This document shows, piece by piece, positions 33,483-43,298 of a stretch of 64,000 nt of DNA. The position numbers were made by a program, and so were the translations under genes. Source of the stretch: Plantactinospora soyae (GTDB lineage Bacteria > Actinomycetota > Actinomycetes > Mycobacteriales > Micromonosporaceae). Within the stretch, counting starts at the first letter, position 1. Each line of letters begins with the position of its first letter. The stretch spans positions 7,750,001 to 7,814,000 of the forward strand of contig NZ_JADBEB010000001.1 of NCBI RefSeq assembly GCF_014874095.1, in the 5' to 3' direction. The notes below the pieces were generated by a model. The model searched no databases and was not told the origin of the DNA. It saw only the letters and a program-made list of their open reading frames with translations.

Positions 33483-35315
33483 TCAGCCGACCTCGCCGGA
33501 CCGGGCCGACCCGGCCGACCGGATCGCGAGCGCGGCCTGGACGAGCGTCGCATGGGTCAGGGTCTGCGGATAGTTGCCGAGGTGGGCGCCGGTGACCGGG
33601 TCCATCTCCTCGGCGTAGAGGCCGAGCGGGCTCGCCCGGTCGAGGAGCAGCCGGAACAGCTCGATGGCCTCGGCCCGCCGTCCGGTGCCGGCGAGGGCCT
33701 GGGCGAGCCAAAAGGAGCAGGGCAGAAAGGCCGCCTCCGAGCCGGGTAGGCCGTCGTGTCCGGGTGGATAGCGGTAGAGCAGCGGACCGCCCGCACCGAG
33801 TTCGGCGCGAATGGCCGCGATGGTGCCACCGACCCGGGGCGAGTCGGCGTCCTCGATCCCGAGCAGCGGCAGCACCAGCAGCGCCGCGTCGAGTTCCGTC
33901 GAGCCGTAGCCACGAACATAGCTCGACCGTTCGGGATCGAAGCCGTTCGTCCGGACCTCGGAGGCGATCGCCTGCCGGGCGTCCTGCCAGCGTCGCCGCC
34001 GCCGGGCCGCAAGCGGATGCGTCTCGGCTATCCGCAGTGCCCGATCCAGGGCGAGCCAGCCCATCAGTTTGGAGTGCACCTGGTGGCTGGGTTGGCGCAG
34101 CTCCCAGATGCCGGCGTCGGGTTCCCGCCAGCGGCGGGTCACCACGTCGGCGAAGCCGCGCACCGCCCGCCAGGTCTCGGAGTCGAGGTGGTGTCCGGCC
34201 TGGACGTACACCCAGACGGCGTCGACGACCCAGCCGTAGCCGTCGAGCTGGTGCTGGTCGGCCGCGCCGTTGCCGATCCGTACCGGCGTGCTGCCGGCGT
34301 AGCCGGGCCAGCCGTCGAGCTGCCGTTCCGCCGGCACGCGCAGACCGTCCAGGGTGAACAGCGCCGGCAGGCGGGGTCGCTGCAACCGGCTGGCCCGCAA
34401 CAGCCAGGCGAGGAACCCGCGTGCCTGGTCGGGCTTGCCGACGCCGAGGAACGCGGCGACCCCGATGCTGGCGTCCCGGGGCCAGACGTAGCGGTAGTCC
34501 CAGTTCCGTACGCCGCCGGGCTGTTCCGGCAGCGAGGTGCTGGGCGCCGCGACCGGCGCGTGGGACGGCGAGTACGTCAACAGCCGCAGGGTGAGCAGGC
34601 TCCGCGTCACCGCCTCCCGGAAGGGGAGTTCCGGGTCCACCTCGGCGATCCAGGCCCGCCAGTGTGCCTCGTCGGCCCGCAGGAGTTCCCAGGCCACGGC
34701 CGGTTCGACGTCGATCAGTGGTTCACGGTGGGCCACGGTCAGCACGACGGTGAGCGGTCGTTCCGGCGCAACGGTCAGCACGGTCGACCGGCCCGGCTCG
34801 ACGTTCAGGTGGGGAGCGCAGGCCAGCGACACGGCGAGCGCTCCCCACTCGCAGACGAGCAGCGACCGGCGACGGCGTACCCGAGGTGCCCGATGGTTGG
34901 TCCCGAGCCGGGGGTCGAAGTCGACGACGGCCTCGATCGGTCCCCCTTCGGCCGACAGGCGCCGGACGAGCAGGGTCGACGGCAGCAGCCGCCCGGCGAC
35001 CTCGGCGACCATCCCCTCGGTGAGGGTGAGCCGCCGATCGCCCACCACCCAGGTAGTCCGGAGCGTGGTCGTGTGCTGCCGGTACCGCCGCTCGACGACC
35101 TCGGCCGGCCGGGCCGGTCCGATCCGGTACGTGCCCGCCTCCGGACCGCCGACGAGCCGACCGAACAGGGGCGCGCCGTCGAAGCGGGGTGCGCACATCC
35201 AGTCGATCGCACCGGTGCTGGAGACCAGGGCTGCGGTGCGGGTGTCCCCCAGCAGCCCGTAGTCCGCGATCGGTGGCGGCGCCGCGCCAGGGCCGACGGC
35301 CGGATCGTCGGTCAT
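33483..35315 (-). CDS. GH15 family glycoside hydrolase (glucoamylase/trehalase-like)
   Basis: The 610-residue protein has the two-part layout of bacterial GH15 enzymes. The N-terminal beta domain starts IADYGLLGDTRTAALVSSTG and includes IDWMCAPRFDGAPLFGRL; the (alpha/alpha)6 barrel has VRNWDYRYVWPRDASI, GIWELRQPSHQVHSKLMGW and LGLYAEEMDPVTGAHLGNYP. The Glu residues in WELR and AEEMDP fit the catalytic pair. Close relatives include mycobacterial trehalases as well as glucoamylases, so an alpha-glucosidic substrate is sure but trehalose versus maltodextrin is not. No signal peptide; cytoplasmic. It seems to be co-directional with the small membrane protein upstream. Confidence 0.92.
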   Translation of the reverse strand: MTDDPAVGPGAAPPPIADYGLLGDTRTAALVSSTGAIDWMCAPRFDGAPLFGRLVGGPEAGTYRIGPARPAEVVERRYRQHTTTLRTTWVVGDRRLTLTEGMVAEVAGRLLPSTLLVRRLSAEGGPIEAVVDFDPRLGTNHRAPRVRRRRSLLVCEWGALAVSLACAPHLNVEPGRSTVLTVAPERPLTVVLTVAHREPLIDVEPAVAWELLRADEAHWRAWIAEVDPELPFREAVTRSLLTLRLLTYSPSHAPVAAPSTSLPEQPGGVRNWDYRYVWPRDASIGVAAFLGVGKPDQARGFLAWLLRASRLQRPRLPALFTLDGLRVPAERQLDGWPGYAGSTPVRIGNGAADQHQLDGYGWVVDAVWVYVQAGHHLDSETWRAVRGFADVVTRRWREPDAGIWELRQPSHQVHSKLMGWLALDRALRIAETHPLAARRRRRWQDARQAIASEVRTNGFDPERSSYVRGYGSTELDAALLVLPLLGIEDADSPRVGGTIAAIRAELGAGGPLLYRYPPGHDGLPGSEAAFLPCSFWLAQALAGTGRRAEAIELFRLLLDRASPLGLYAEEMDPVTGAHLGNYPQTLTHATLVQAALAIRSAGSARSGEVG

Positions 35316-35385
35316 CGTGGTTCCCGCCGCGCATTGCGGGGCGCGACGATGGCCCGGCGGATCGCCCGGCCGGGGCCGACCGGGC

Positions 35386-35862
35386 TCACCGGGCCTGGAG
35401 GAGCAGGCCGAGGATGGCCCCGTAGAAGACGTGTACGACGCCCGTGATCACGGGCGTCTGCACGCCGTAGTTGAGGGCGAGCAGGCCCGGTGGCTCCAGC
35501 ACCGCCGTGCTGGACGGGCCGGCCCGCGCCGAAGCCATCCGTGGGTGTACGCCCGGCAGCAGCGGCAGCAGCACCGTCAGCGCGACGCCGACGTGCAGTA
35601 CCCCGATCAGCGCCCCGAGCCACCAGGTGGCGCGACCCAGCAGGGCGAACATCGCGGCGTAGCCGAGCGCGAAGCCCTGACCGGCCAGGAGGTGGATTCC
35701 GAACCCGGCCACCCGGGCCCGGTCCGGGTCCTCGGTGACCATGGTGCCGAGGATCAGCGGCAGGTCGACGCGGGTCAACCCGGCGAGTTGTGCCGTGATC
35801 ATCGCAGCGGTGAGTGCGGCCGTGGCGACCACGCCGAAGAGTGCCCAACCGGCCCAGTCCAT
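35386..35862 (-). CDS. small integral membrane protein
   Basis: This product of about 158 residues has four hydrophobic segments: WALFGVVATAALTAAMITA, GFGIHLLAGQGFALGYAAMFALL, TWWLGALIGVLHVGVALTVLLPL and TGVVHVFYGAILGLLL. A conserved-looking histidine-containing segment (GVHPRMASARAGPSS) lies between helices 3 and 4. Similar unnamed proteins occur in actinobacteria; the function is unknown. The ATG at 35862 starts just before the first helix; a GTG at 35892 would add 10 residues, and neither has a strong ribosome binding site. It lies 70 bases upstream of the GH15 gene and may be co-transcribed with it. Confidence 0.65.
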   Translation of the reverse strand: MDWAGWALFGVVATAALTAAMITAQLAGLTRVDLPLILGTMVTEDPDRARVAGFGIHLLAGQGFALGYAAMFALLGRATWWLGALIGVLHVGVALTVLLPLLPGVHPRMASARAGPSSTAVLEPPGLLALNYGVQTPVITGVVHVFYGAILGLLLQAR

Positions 35863-36240
35863 CTCAGCCGGCGCGACCGACCGCCAGGACACGCCGGCCC
35901 GGCCCGTTCGCCGGATCGCGTACCGGATCGGCCATCGGCCTGCCTCCTGATTCGTGTGGGGACGCGCCTCATCGGAGCACTGGCAGCCCCTGGTTCGTGC
36001 GTACACAACGGTATGCGTCGTGGTGGTCGGAAACCGTACGGCTCGCCGATCCGGCATTTTCGGAAACCATTCGGGTGCGCCTGCGCCCGCCCTTCCGTGC
36101 GTTTGTCGACCAGAACCATTGCCGAATGATTCCATTCCGATCTGGACGGAGAGACATGGACGGCGGAGGATGACCCGAAGGCAGAACGGCAGGAACGTCC
36201 AACAGTCCGTAAAAGGCCCGGACATATGGAGACGATAAAC
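35863..36240. other. divergent AT-richer intergenic region
   Basis: These 378 bases separate the membrane protein from the small-ORF/DUF397 pair and have lower GC than the surroundings. Several related motifs are seen: TTTTCGGAAACC near 36057, CCATTCGGG near 36067 and CCGAATG/CATTCCG near 36122-36140. They look like regulator sites but no clear symmetric operator can be defined. Confidence 0.4.
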
Positions 36241-36390
36241 GTGAGTACTCTTCCACTAATTCTCAAGCGGCTCCGCGCCGAACCCGGCCGAGTGACCGCG
36301 CTCGATCGGATGTGGCACGCCATCAGTGCGGTAGCGTTGCCGTGCGATCAGTCACGCGACCTGATTTCGAGGATGGTGAAGGACCTGTGA
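36241..36390 (+). CDS. 49-residue protein of unknown function, coupled to DUF397
   Basis: Reading from the GTG at 36241 gives VSTLPLILKRLRAEPGRVTA and continues to residue 49 with LDRMWHAISAVALP, then DQSRDLISRMVKDL. GGAG lies nine bases before the start. The third codon positions are strongly G/C, as in real genes of this genome. Its TGA (36388-36390) overlaps the GTG of the DUF397 gene, the same four-base overlap used elsewhere in the window. The product is short, helical and charged, with no signal or membrane segment. No family was recognised. In most loci DUF397 follows an XRE regulator; here this small gene takes that place. Confidence 0.6.
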   Translation: MSTLPLILKRLRAEPGRVTALDRMWHAISAVALPCDQSRDLISRMVKDL

Positions 36391-36575
36391 CGACCGACAG
36401 CCCGCGCTGGCGCACGTCGCGCCGCAGCAACCAGTCCGGCGGCGACTGCGTCGAGGTCGCCGACAATCTGCCCGGCCGGGTACTGGTCCGGGACAGCAAG
36501 GACCGCCCCGGACCGGTGCTGGCCTTCGCACCCGACGCGTGGCGCAGCTTCGTCCACGACGCCGCCGCCCGCTGA
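36387..36575 (+). CDS. DUF397 domain protein
   Basis: The 62-residue product is a complete DUF397 domain: WRTSRRSNQSGGDCVEVAD, VLVRDSKDRPGPVLAF and the tail WRSFVHDA. These small proteins are abundant in actinobacteria, usually next to an XRE-family regulator, and act with it in control of development and antibiotic production in the few studied cases. Here no XRE gene is adjacent; instead a 49-residue gene overlaps the start by four bases. The GTG at 36387 follows AAGGA closely. Cytoplasmic. Confidence 0.88.
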   Translation: MTTDSPRWRTSRRSNQSGGDCVEVADNLPGRVLVRDSKDRPGPVLAFAPDAWRSFVHDAAAR

Positions 36576-36703
36576 CTTCCCGCTCCGGCACTACGGCGCC
36601 GAGACACCACCGGTGCAGGTACGAGACGTACCGGCCCGGCCTCGAATCCACCCGGGCACGGAGGCCGCGACCAGGTGGCCCCGAGACCAGGCCGGCGACC
36701 GAG

Positions 36704-37966
36704 TTACCGGGACGCTCCCGCGCGCCGCTTGGTCCAGACGTCGAAGGCCACCGCCGCCAGCAGTACGGCACCCTTGACCAGCATCACCTGCTCGCTGGGC
36801 GCCCCGATCAGCGACATGCCGTTGTTGATCACACCCATGATCAGGCCGCCGGTGATGGCACCGACCACCTTGCCGACGCCGCCCTGCACGGCGGCCCCGC
36901 CGATGAACGCGGCGGCGATGGCGTCGAGTTCGAAGGCGTTGCCGGCGGTCGGTCCGGCCTGGTTCAGCCGGCCGGCGAAGATGACCCCGGCGAGTGCGGC
37001 CAGCACACCCATGTTGACGAAGATCCAGAAGATCACCGACTTGACCTTGACCCCGCTCAGGGTCGCGGCCTGCAGGTTGCCGCCGACGGCGTAGATCTGC
37101 CGGCCGAACACGGCACGGCTGGTGACCAGCGAGTACGCCAGGATCAGCGCCGCGAGCGCCACCAGGACCCAGGGCAGGTTCTTGAACCGGGCCAGCTGCA
37201 CGATCACGGTCATCACCACGACGGCGGCTGCGACGATCTTCAGCACGAACAGCGGCAGCGGTTCGACGGTCTGGTGATAGCCGAGCCGGGCCATCCGGCC
37301 GCGCCACTGCACCACGGCGAAGCCGACCACCGCCGCGATCCCGACCAGCAGGCTGAACAGGTCCGCCCCGCCCAGCGGCCCGAGCCCGATGTTGCCGAGG
37401 TACCCCTCGGTGAAGCCGTTGGCCAGGGTACGGACCGGGTCCGGGAACGGCCCGATGCCCTGGTTACCGAGGACGGTGAGGGTGAGCGCCCGGAACAGCA
37501 GCATGCCGGCCAGGGTCACGATGAAGGCGGGGATTCCGAAGTAGGCGATCCAGAAGCCCTGCCAGGCGCCGATGAGTCCGCCGACCACGAGGGTGATCAG
37601 CAGGGCCAGCGGCCACGGTACGTCGTGTTCGACCATCAGCACCGCGGCCACGGCTCCGGTGACCGCCACCACCGAGCCGGCGGAGAGGTCGATGTGGCCG
37701 GCAATGATGATCAGGATCATCCCGATCGCGAGGATCAGGATGTAGGAGTTCTGCACGATGATGTTTGAGATGTTCTGCGGTTGCAGCAGGGCACCGTCGG
37801 TGAGTACCGAGAACAGCAGAACGATCAGCGCGAAGGCGATGTAGATGCCGCTCTGCCGCAGGTTCACCGGCAGCCGGCGACCGGGTCCGCCGGCCGATGG
37901 CGACGGATCGCCCAGACCGGGCCCGCTCACCGCGAGATCGGCGTTGGTGGGTGCGGTGGCGCTCAT
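36704..37966 (-). CDS. sugar ABC transporter permease (XylH/GguB-like)
   Basis: The 420-residue permease belongs to the ribose/xylose/arabinose class. Membrane segments run from GIYIAFALIVLLFSVLT onward, with the family motif MILIIIAGHIDLSAGSVVA near residue 83 and GGAAVQGGVGKVVGAITGGLIMGVINNGM near 350. It forms a homodimeric channel with the ATPase encoded just upstream. GGGAG is nine bases before the ATG at 37966, and the ATPase stop is only six bases away, so the genes form one operon. Sugar is probably L-arabinose, given araA upstream. Confidence 0.93.
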   Translation of the reverse strand: MSATAPTNADLAVSGPGLGDPSPSAGGPGRRLPVNLRQSGIYIAFALIVLLFSVLTDGALLQPQNISNIIVQNSYILILAIGMILIIIAGHIDLSAGSVVAVTGAVAAVLMVEHDVPWPLALLITLVVGGLIGAWQGFWIAYFGIPAFIVTLAGMLLFRALTLTVLGNQGIGPFPDPVRTLANGFTEGYLGNIGLGPLGGADLFSLLVGIAAVVGFAVVQWRGRMARLGYHQTVEPLPLFVLKIVAAAVVVMTVIVQLARFKNLPWVLVALAALILAYSLVTSRAVFGRQIYAVGGNLQAATLSGVKVKSVIFWIFVNMGVLAALAGVIFAGRLNQAGPTAGNAFELDAIAAAFIGGAAVQGGVGKVVGAITGGLIMGVINNGMSLIGAPSEQVMLVKGAVLLAAVAFDVWTKRRAGASR

Positions 37967-37972
37967 CGAGGT

Positions 37973-39562
37973 CTACTCCCGTTCATTCGTCGTGTCGCTC
38001 TGGTCGGTCCCCGTACTCCGACCGTTGGTGGTGTCGGTCTGCCCCTTGGTCATGTACCGCATCAGACCCTCCTGGGTCGCGTCCTCCCGCGCCACCTCGG
38101 CGGTGACCCGACCGGCGGAAAGGGTGTAGATGCGGTCACACAGGCCCAGCAGCTCGGGCAGCTCCGACGAGATGACCAGGACCGCCTTGCCCTCGTCGGC
38201 GAGCCGGTTGATGATCGAGTAGATCTCGTACTTGGCGCCGACGTCGATACCCCGGGTCGGCTCGTCCAGGATCAGCACGTCGGGGTTCGTGAAGATCCAC
38301 TTCGACAGCACGACCTTCTGCTGGTTGCCGCCGCTGAGCTTGCCGGTCGTACTCAGCACGCTGGGCGCCTTGATGTTCATGCTGGTGCGGAACTCGTTGG
38401 CGACCCGGTACTCCTGGTTGTCGTCGACCCAGCCGCGCCGAGCCAGCTTGGCCAGGCCCGCCGCCGAGATGTTGCGCTTGATGTCCTCGATGAGGTTGAG
38501 GCCGTACCGCTTACGGTCCTCGGTGGCGTACGCGATGCCGTGCCGGATCGCGTCCCGCACCGACCGTACGCTGATCTCCGTACCGTCCTTGACCAGCCGC
38601 CCGGTGATGTTCGTGCCGTACGAGCGGCCGAAGACGCTCATCGCCAGCTCGGTACGACCGGCGCCCATCAACCCGGCGAGCCCGACGATCTCGCCGCGCC
38701 GCAGCGTGAGGTTGGCGTTCGCCACCACCACCCGGCCGCGCTGGGTCGGACTGTGCACCGTCCAGTCCTCGATCCGCAGGACCTCCGTGCCGATCCGTGG
38801 CTCCCGGGGCGGGAAACGGTGGTCCAGGTCCCGGCCGACCATGCCGGAGATGATCCGGTCCTCGGTCACCTCGTCGGCCCGCATGTCCAACGTCTCGATC
38901 ATCTGGCCGTCCCGCAGGATGCTGATCCGGTCGGCGATCGCCGCGATCTCGTTCAGCTTGTGCGAGATGATCACACAGGTGATGCCCTGGTCTCGCAGGC
39001 CCCGGAGCAGGTCGAGCAGGTGCGCGGAGTCCCGGTCGTTGAGCGCCGCGGTGGGCTCGTCGAGGATGAGCAGCCGGACCCGCTTGGACAACGCCTTGGC
39101 GATCTCGACGAGCTGCTGCTTGCCGACCCCGATGTCGACCACGGCGGTCACCGGGTTCTCCGACAGGCCGACCCGGGCGAGCAGCTCGGCGGCCTCGTGG
39201 TTGGTCCGGTTCCAGTCGATCAGACCCCGGGCCGCCCGCTCGTTGCCGAGGAAGATGTTCTCGGCGATCGACAGCTGCGGGCAGAGCGCCAGCTCCTGGT
39301 GGATGATGACGATGCCGCGTCGCTCGCTGTCCCGGATGTCGGAGAACTCGCACGCCTCGCCGTCGAAGGAGATCTCCCCCGAGTACGAGCCGTGCGGGTA
39401 GACCCCGGACAGCACCTTCATCAGGGTCGACTTTCCCGCGCCGTTCTCGCCGCAGATCGCGTGGATCTCCCCCCGGCGCACCGAGAGGCTGACCTCCTGC
39501 AGTGCCCGTACCCCGGGAAAGGTCTTGGTGATGTCACGCATCCGCAGAATGTCGTCGGTCAT
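37973..39562 (-). CDS. sugar ABC transporter ATP-binding protein, two-domain (GguA/XylG-like)
   Basis: The 529-residue protein carries two ATPase domains. The first has Walker [10 protein letters not shown] near 39, the variant signature [13 protein letters not shown] and Walker [12 protein letters not shown]. The second has a degenerate Walker A (GLMGAGRTE), the full signature [15 protein letters not shown] and [15 protein letters not shown]. This asymmetry is normal for monosaccharide importers (CUT2). The ATG at 39562 is chosen; a TTG six bases upstream has better spacing to GGAGG and may be the true start. It drives the permease in the same operon. Confidence 0.94.
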   Translation of the reverse strand: MTDDILRMRDITKTFPGVRALQEVSLSVRRGEIHAICGENGAGKSTLMKVLSGVYPHGSYSGEISFDGEACEFSDIRDSERRGIVIIHQELALCPQLSIAENIFLGNERAARGLIDWNRTNHEAAELLARVGLSENPVTAVVDIGVGKQQLVEIAKALSKRVRLLILDEPTAALNDRDSAHLLDLLRGLRDQGITCVIISHKLNEIAAIADRISILRDGQMIETLDMRADEVTEDRIISGMVGRDLDHRFPPREPRIGTEVLRIEDWTVHSPTQRGRVVVANANLTLRRGEIVGLAGLMGAGRTELAMSVFGRSYGTNITGRLVKDGTEISVRSVRDAIRHGIAYATEDRKRYGLNLIEDIKRNISAAGLAKLARRGWVDDNQEYRVANEFRTSMNIKAPSVLSTTGKLSGGNQQKVVLSKWIFTNPDVLILDEPTRGIDVGAKYEIYSIINRLADEGKAVLVISSELPELLGLCDRIYTLSAGRVTAEVAREDATQEGLMRYMTKGQTDTTNGRSTGTDQSDTTNERE

Positions 39563-39655
39563 TGCCAACGGAACGCCTCCGTCGTGCGAGGTGGGTGTGG
39601 CCGGTGGTGCGGCGGCGGCCGCGCGGGAACCGCGCGACCGCCGCTGGAGGAGCGA

Positions 39656-40780
39656 CTACTTGAGCTGGTCCTCTTTGTAGTAACCGGTGTCGACCAACGT
39701 CGCCTTGTAGTTGGCCTTGTTGACGATCACCGGCTGCAGCAGGAAGGACGGTACGACCTTGTTGCCGTTGTCGTAGTCCTTCTCGTTGTTCACCTCGGGC
39801 TTGCCGCCCTTGAGCACCGCGTCGGCCATCTTGACCGCGACCTCGGCGAGTTCCCGGGTGTCCTTGTAGATGGTCGAGTACTGCTCGTTCGCGATGATGG
39901 ACTTCACCGAGGCGACCTCGGCGTCCTGACCGGTCACCACCGGGTAAGGCTGACCGCCGGTGCCGTAGCCGTTGCTCTTCAGCGCCGACAGGATGCCGAT
40001 CGACAGTCCGTCGTACGGCGACAGCACGCCGTCGACCTTCGCACCGCCGTACGTCTTGGTCAGCAGGTCCTCCATCCGGCGCTGTGCGGTACCCGCCTCC
40101 CAGCGCAGGATCGCGACGGTCTTGAAGTCCTTCTGCCCGCTCTTGACCACCAGCGTGCCCTTGTCGATGTACGGCTGGAGCACCGACATCGCCCCGTTGA
40201 AGAAGAAGGTGGCGTTGTTGTCGTCCGGCGAACCGGCGAACAGCTCGATGTTGAACGGGCCCTTGGCCTCGCCGTCGGTGCCGTCGTCCTTCTTCAACTT
40301 CAGCCCGACCAGCAGCGAGGTCGCCTGCTGGACGCCGACCTTGAAGTTGTCGAACGTGGCGTAGTAGTTGACGTTCGGGCTGTTCCGGATCAGGCGGTCG
40401 TACGCGATGACCGGAATCTTGTTGTCCGCCGCGTTCTGCAACTGGGTGGTGATCGCGGTGCCGTCGATCGAGGCGATGATGAGCACCTTGGCGCCCCTGG
40501 TGATCTGGTTCTCGATCTGGTTCACCTGGGACGGGATGTCGTTCTCGGCGTACTGGAGGTCGACCTGGTAGCCGAGCTTCTCCAGTCCCGCCTTGACGTT
40601 GTTGCCGTCGTGGATCCACCGCTCGGAGGACTTCGTCGGCATGGTGACGCCGACGAGCGCGCCGGCGCTGTCGCCGGAGCCGCCCTCTTCGTCCACCGTC
40701 TTCGTGCTCGATCCACACGCGGTGAGAGCGGCGGCGAGCGTGATGGCGCCAGCCGCCGCCGCGAGCCGGGCGAATTTCAT
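39656..40780 (-). CDS. sugar ABC transporter substrate-binding lipoprotein (ChvE-like)
   Basis: A 374-residue lipoprotein with signal [20 protein letters not shown] and lipobox LTAC near residue 22. The body is of the periplasmic-binding type I class: [57 protein letters not shown] and [20 protein letters not shown]. This is closest to ChvE/GguS-type proteins that bind arabinose, galactose, glucose or xylose. GGAGGAGC directly precedes the ATG at 40780. It is followed by the ATPase gene after 93 bases. The ligand is likely L-arabinose, from its position after araA. Confidence 0.93.
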   Translation of the reverse strand: MKFARLAAAAGAITLAAALTACGSSTKTVDEEGGSGDSAGALVGVTMPTKSSERWIHDGNNVKAGLEKLGYQVDLQYAENDIPSQVNQIENQITRGAKVLIIASIDGTAITTQLQNAADNKIPVIAYDRLIRNSPNVNYYATFDNFKVGVQQATSLLVGLKLKKDDGTDGEAKGPFNIELFAGSPDDNNATFFFNGAMSVLQPYIDKGTLVVKSGQKDFKTVAILRWEAGTAQRRMEDLLTKTYGGAKVDGVLSPYDGLSIGILSALKSNGYGTGGQPYPVVTGQDAEVASVKSIIANEQYSTIYKDTRELAEVAVKMADAVLKGGKPEVNNEKDYDNGNKVVPSFLLQPVIVNKANYKATLVDTGYYKEDQLK

Positions 40781-40840
40781 GTGCTCCTCCAAATTCCTGG
40801 TACGGCGTGCGGGTCTCCGCTGCGGGACACGGGCTTGCGC

Positions 40841-40875
40841 CGCGACCCGCGGGTCTCGTACGGGTGCGGGTCGCG
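40841..40875 (-). terminator. GC-rich hairpin between araA and the binding-protein gene
   Basis: CGCGACCCGC (40841-40850) pairs with GCGGGTCGCG (40866-40875), a perfect 10-bp stem with a 15-base loop. It lies about 100 bases after the araA stop and 60 bases before the next gene. It could be a partial terminator or an RNA-stability element that sets different levels for the enzyme and the importer. Confidence 0.4.
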
Positions 40876-40972
40876 CTGCGCGATCCGCGGGACCGGCCGG
40901 TGGCGTACGTCGGACATCCGTTACTCCACCACGGATCGATGGATCCGGCATGCCCGGGCCGGGCCGGTCGGG

Positions 40973-42490
40973 TCAGTTCCGGCCGGACAGTCCCTGGGCG
41001 AGCCGGTGGTAGGCCTGGTTCCAGCGCAGCCGGTCCCGGAAGTCCGCCGTCGTGGTGTTCTCGTCGATCAGCACCAGCTCGGTGTGCAGCATCTCGGCGA
41101 AGTCGCGCAGGGTGGCCGAGCCGACCGCCTGGGTGAGCACGGTGTGGTGCGGGCCACCGGCGGTCAGCCAGGACTCGGCCGACGTGGTCAACGACGGTGC
41201 CGGCTTCCATACGGCGCGCGCGACCGGCAGGTTCGGCATCGGCTCGTCCGGCGGCACGACCTCGATCTCGTTGGCGACGAGACGGAACCGTTCGCCGAGA
41301 TCGGCCAGTCCGATCACCACCGCCGGACCGGGGGTGGCGTCGAAGACGAGCCGGACCGGGTCCTCCCGGTCGCCGATGCCGAGCGGATGGATCTCGCACG
41401 AGGGTTGCCCGCCCGCGATGGTGGGGCAGACCTCCAGCATGTGCGCGCCGAGGATCTTCGGCTCGCCGGGCCCGAAGTGGTACGTGTAGTCCTCCATGAA
41501 GGAGGTGCCACGGCCGGTGCCGACGCTCATCGCCTTGACCGAGGCCAGCAGGGTCGAGGTCTTCCAGTCGCCCTCGCCGCCGAAGCCGTAGCCGTCGGCC
41601 ATCAACCGTTGTACGGCGAGGCCGGGCAGTTGGCGAAGGCCGCCGAGGTCCTGGAAGTTGGTGGTGAACGCCCCGAATCCGCCGTCGGTGAGGAACTGCC
41701 GCAGGCCGGCCTCGATCCGGGCCGCGTACCGCAGCGAGTCGTGCCGGTCGCCGTCCTTGGCAAGTTCGGGGGCGAGCCGGTAGGTGTCGGCGTAGTCCGC
41801 GACGAGCCGGTCGATCTCCGCGTCGGCGACCTGGTCCACGACGTCGACCAGGTCGTTGACGCCGTAGGTGTTCACCGAGACGCCGAACCGAAGTTCCGCC
41901 TCCACCTTGTCACCTTCGGTGACGGCGACGTCCCGCATGTTGTCGCCGAACCGGGCCAACCGGAGATTGCGCAGGTGGCCGTAGCCGAGCGCGGCCCGGG
42001 CCCAGTCGTCGATCCGGGACACCACGCTCGGGTCGGAGGCGTGCCCGGCAATGGTCTTGCGGGCCAGCCCGAGCCGGGTCTGGATGAAGCCGAACTCCCG
42101 GTCGCCGTGCGCGGCCTGGTTGAGGTTCATGAAGTCCATGTCGATGGACTCCCAGGGCAGCGCCTCGTTGAGCTGGGTGTGCAGGTGCAGCAGCGGCTTG
42201 CGGAGCGCGTCCAGCCCGCTGATCCACATCTTGGCCGGCGAGAAGGTGTGCATCCAGGCGATCACACCGAGGCAGGCCGGATCGGCGTTGGCCTCCAGCA
42301 GGATTGCGCGGATCGCCGACGCCTCGGTGAGTACGGGTTTCCAGACGATCTCCGCGACGACCTGACCGGAGCCGGTGAGCGTGCGCATGATCTGCTGCGA
42401 CTGGCTCGCGACCTGGTCGAGGGTTTCCGGGCCGTACAGGTGCTGGCTTCCGGTGAGGAACCAGATCTGCGGTTGCTTGGCCGGCGGCAT
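40973..42490 (-). CDS. araA: L-arabinose isomerase
   Basis: The 505-residue enzyme has the usual length for AraA, which converts L-arabinose to L-ribulose. It starts [20 protein letters not shown], the family signature, and has [47 protein letters not shown] with a metal-binding Glu, [11 protein letters not shown] and [10 protein letters not shown] with further metal ligands. The ATG at 42490 follows GGAGAGG; 8 extra in-frame residues upstream are not family-like. The kinase (araB) and epimerase (araD) are not in the window. It is the first gene of the arabinose importer unit and lies behind the TGTTA-N4-TAACA operator. Confidence 0.96.
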   Translation of the reverse strand: MPPAKQPQIWFLTGSQHLYGPETLDQVASQSQQIMRTLTGSGQVVAEIVWKPVLTEASAIRAILLEANADPACLGVIAWMHTFSPAKMWISGLDALRKPLLHLHTQLNEALPWESIDMDFMNLNQAAHGDREFGFIQTRLGLARKTIAGHASDPSVVSRIDDWARAALGYGHLRNLRLARFGDNMRDVAVTEGDKVEAELRFGVSVNTYGVNDLVDVVDQVADAEIDRLVADYADTYRLAPELAKDGDRHDSLRYAARIEAGLRQFLTDGGFGAFTTNFQDLGGLRQLPGLAVQRLMADGYGFGGEGDWKTSTLLASVKAMSVGTGRGTSFMEDYTYHFGPGEPKILGAHMLEVCPTIAGGQPSCEIHPLGIGDREDPVRLVFDATPGPAVVIGLADLGERFRLVANEIEVVPPDEPMPNLPVARAVWKPAPSLTTSAESWLTAGGPHHTVLTQAVGSATLRDFAEMLHTELVLIDENTTTADFRDRLRWNQAYHRLAQGLSGRN

Positions 42491-42565
42491 GTCCACCTCT
42501 CCTGCTGGGGGCACGGCTACCGCCTGCCCGGATGGATGTGGTCGCGATCAACTTCGCGAGCCGAG

Positions 42566-42579
42566 TGTTACCGCTAACA
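42566..42579. promoter_or_regulatory. operator TGTTA-CCGC-TAACA before araA
   Basis: The arms TGTTA and TAACA are perfect around a CG centre, the shape of LacI-family operators. It lies 76 bases upstream of the araA start and is the only strong repeat in this gap. The cognate regulator is not in the window, and the site differs from the operators at 4255 and 19323. Confidence 0.75.
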
Positions 42580-42752
42580 TCAGAGCAGTCAAACCGTACA
42601 CCGTAACGCTTCAATAACGGCAGAGCAGACATCCACGGCTCCCGTCGCCCGGGACGCGTCGGCAACCGGATGGCGCCCGACGAATCACCACCGAACCGGC
42701 GCCGAGCAGGACAGACGCCGTACGTCGGTGCCGGTCGACGGGTGCGGGGATG

Positions 42753-43298
42753 TCAACGATCTGTGGGCTCGGCCGGCGCGGACCGGAAGGACGACGACGG
42801 GTCGTACTCGTGATGGGCGACGACCTCGAATCCGTTACGGGACAGCAGCGCGGCCGTGACACCCATCCCGGCCGTCCGGTTACGTCGGAACGACCCGTCG
42901 CTGATCTGCCGGCAACCGCAGGAGGGGCTGTAGTCCTGGAGCACGGCTCCGGCCGCCCCGGTCGCCTGGGCGATCCGCAGTACCCGCCGGGCGCCCGACA
43001 GGTACGCCTCGGTCACGTCCTCGCCCTTGTGGGTCAGCACCCTCGCCCGACCGTCGAGCACGTCGAAGCCGTTCCCGCCGACGATCTCGGCGCGGTCGCG
43101 GGGCGTGCCGAGCCCGCCCATCACCTCCGGACAGACCAGCCGCACGGCGGCGGTATCGCCGACCGAGACCTCCTGGTTCGCGGCGCCACCGTCGTACGCG
43201 CACCGGGTGCCGGCGAGGCAGGCACTCATCAGGAACACCGCCGGGCCGGCGCCGCCGGCTGCCGGCACCTCGTTGTCGGAGTCATCCGCGCCGTCCAC
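42753..43298 (-). CDS. DUF523 family protein
   Basis: The product has about 181 residues. The DUF523 pattern is plain: MSACLAGTRCAYDGG with C-x5-C, LVCPEVMGGLGTPRDRAEIVGG, and DYSPSCGCRQISDGSF with the Cys pair. The conserved cysteines suggest metal or Fe-S binding; the function is unknown, though family members are sometimes linked to thiouridine chemistry. The GTG at 43298 has GAGAGGGG upstream; an earlier ATG at 43415 would add 39 residues of low complexity. It ends 262 bases before araA and is unrelated to it by motif. Confidence 0.85.
   Translation of the reverse strand: MDGADDSDNEVPAAGGAGPAVFLMSACLAGTRCAYDGGAANQEVSVGDTAAVRLVCPEVMGGLGTPRDRAEIVGGNGFDVLDGRARVLTHKGEDVTEAYLSGARRVLRIAQATGAAGAVLQDYSPSCGCRQISDGSFRRNRTAGMGVTAALLSRNGFEVVAHHEYDPSSSFRSAPAEPTDR

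Noticed and set aside
36156-36239. Possible leader peptides (5 and 20 codons) before the 49-residue gene
   Set aside because: The ribosome binding sequence directly abuts the second ATG, and codon use gives no support.
37781-42577. An open frame of about 1598 codons on the plus strand
   Set aside because: It lies antisense to araA and the importer genes and reads as a low-complexity Arg/Asp/Val protein. It is a by-product of the very high GC at third positions.
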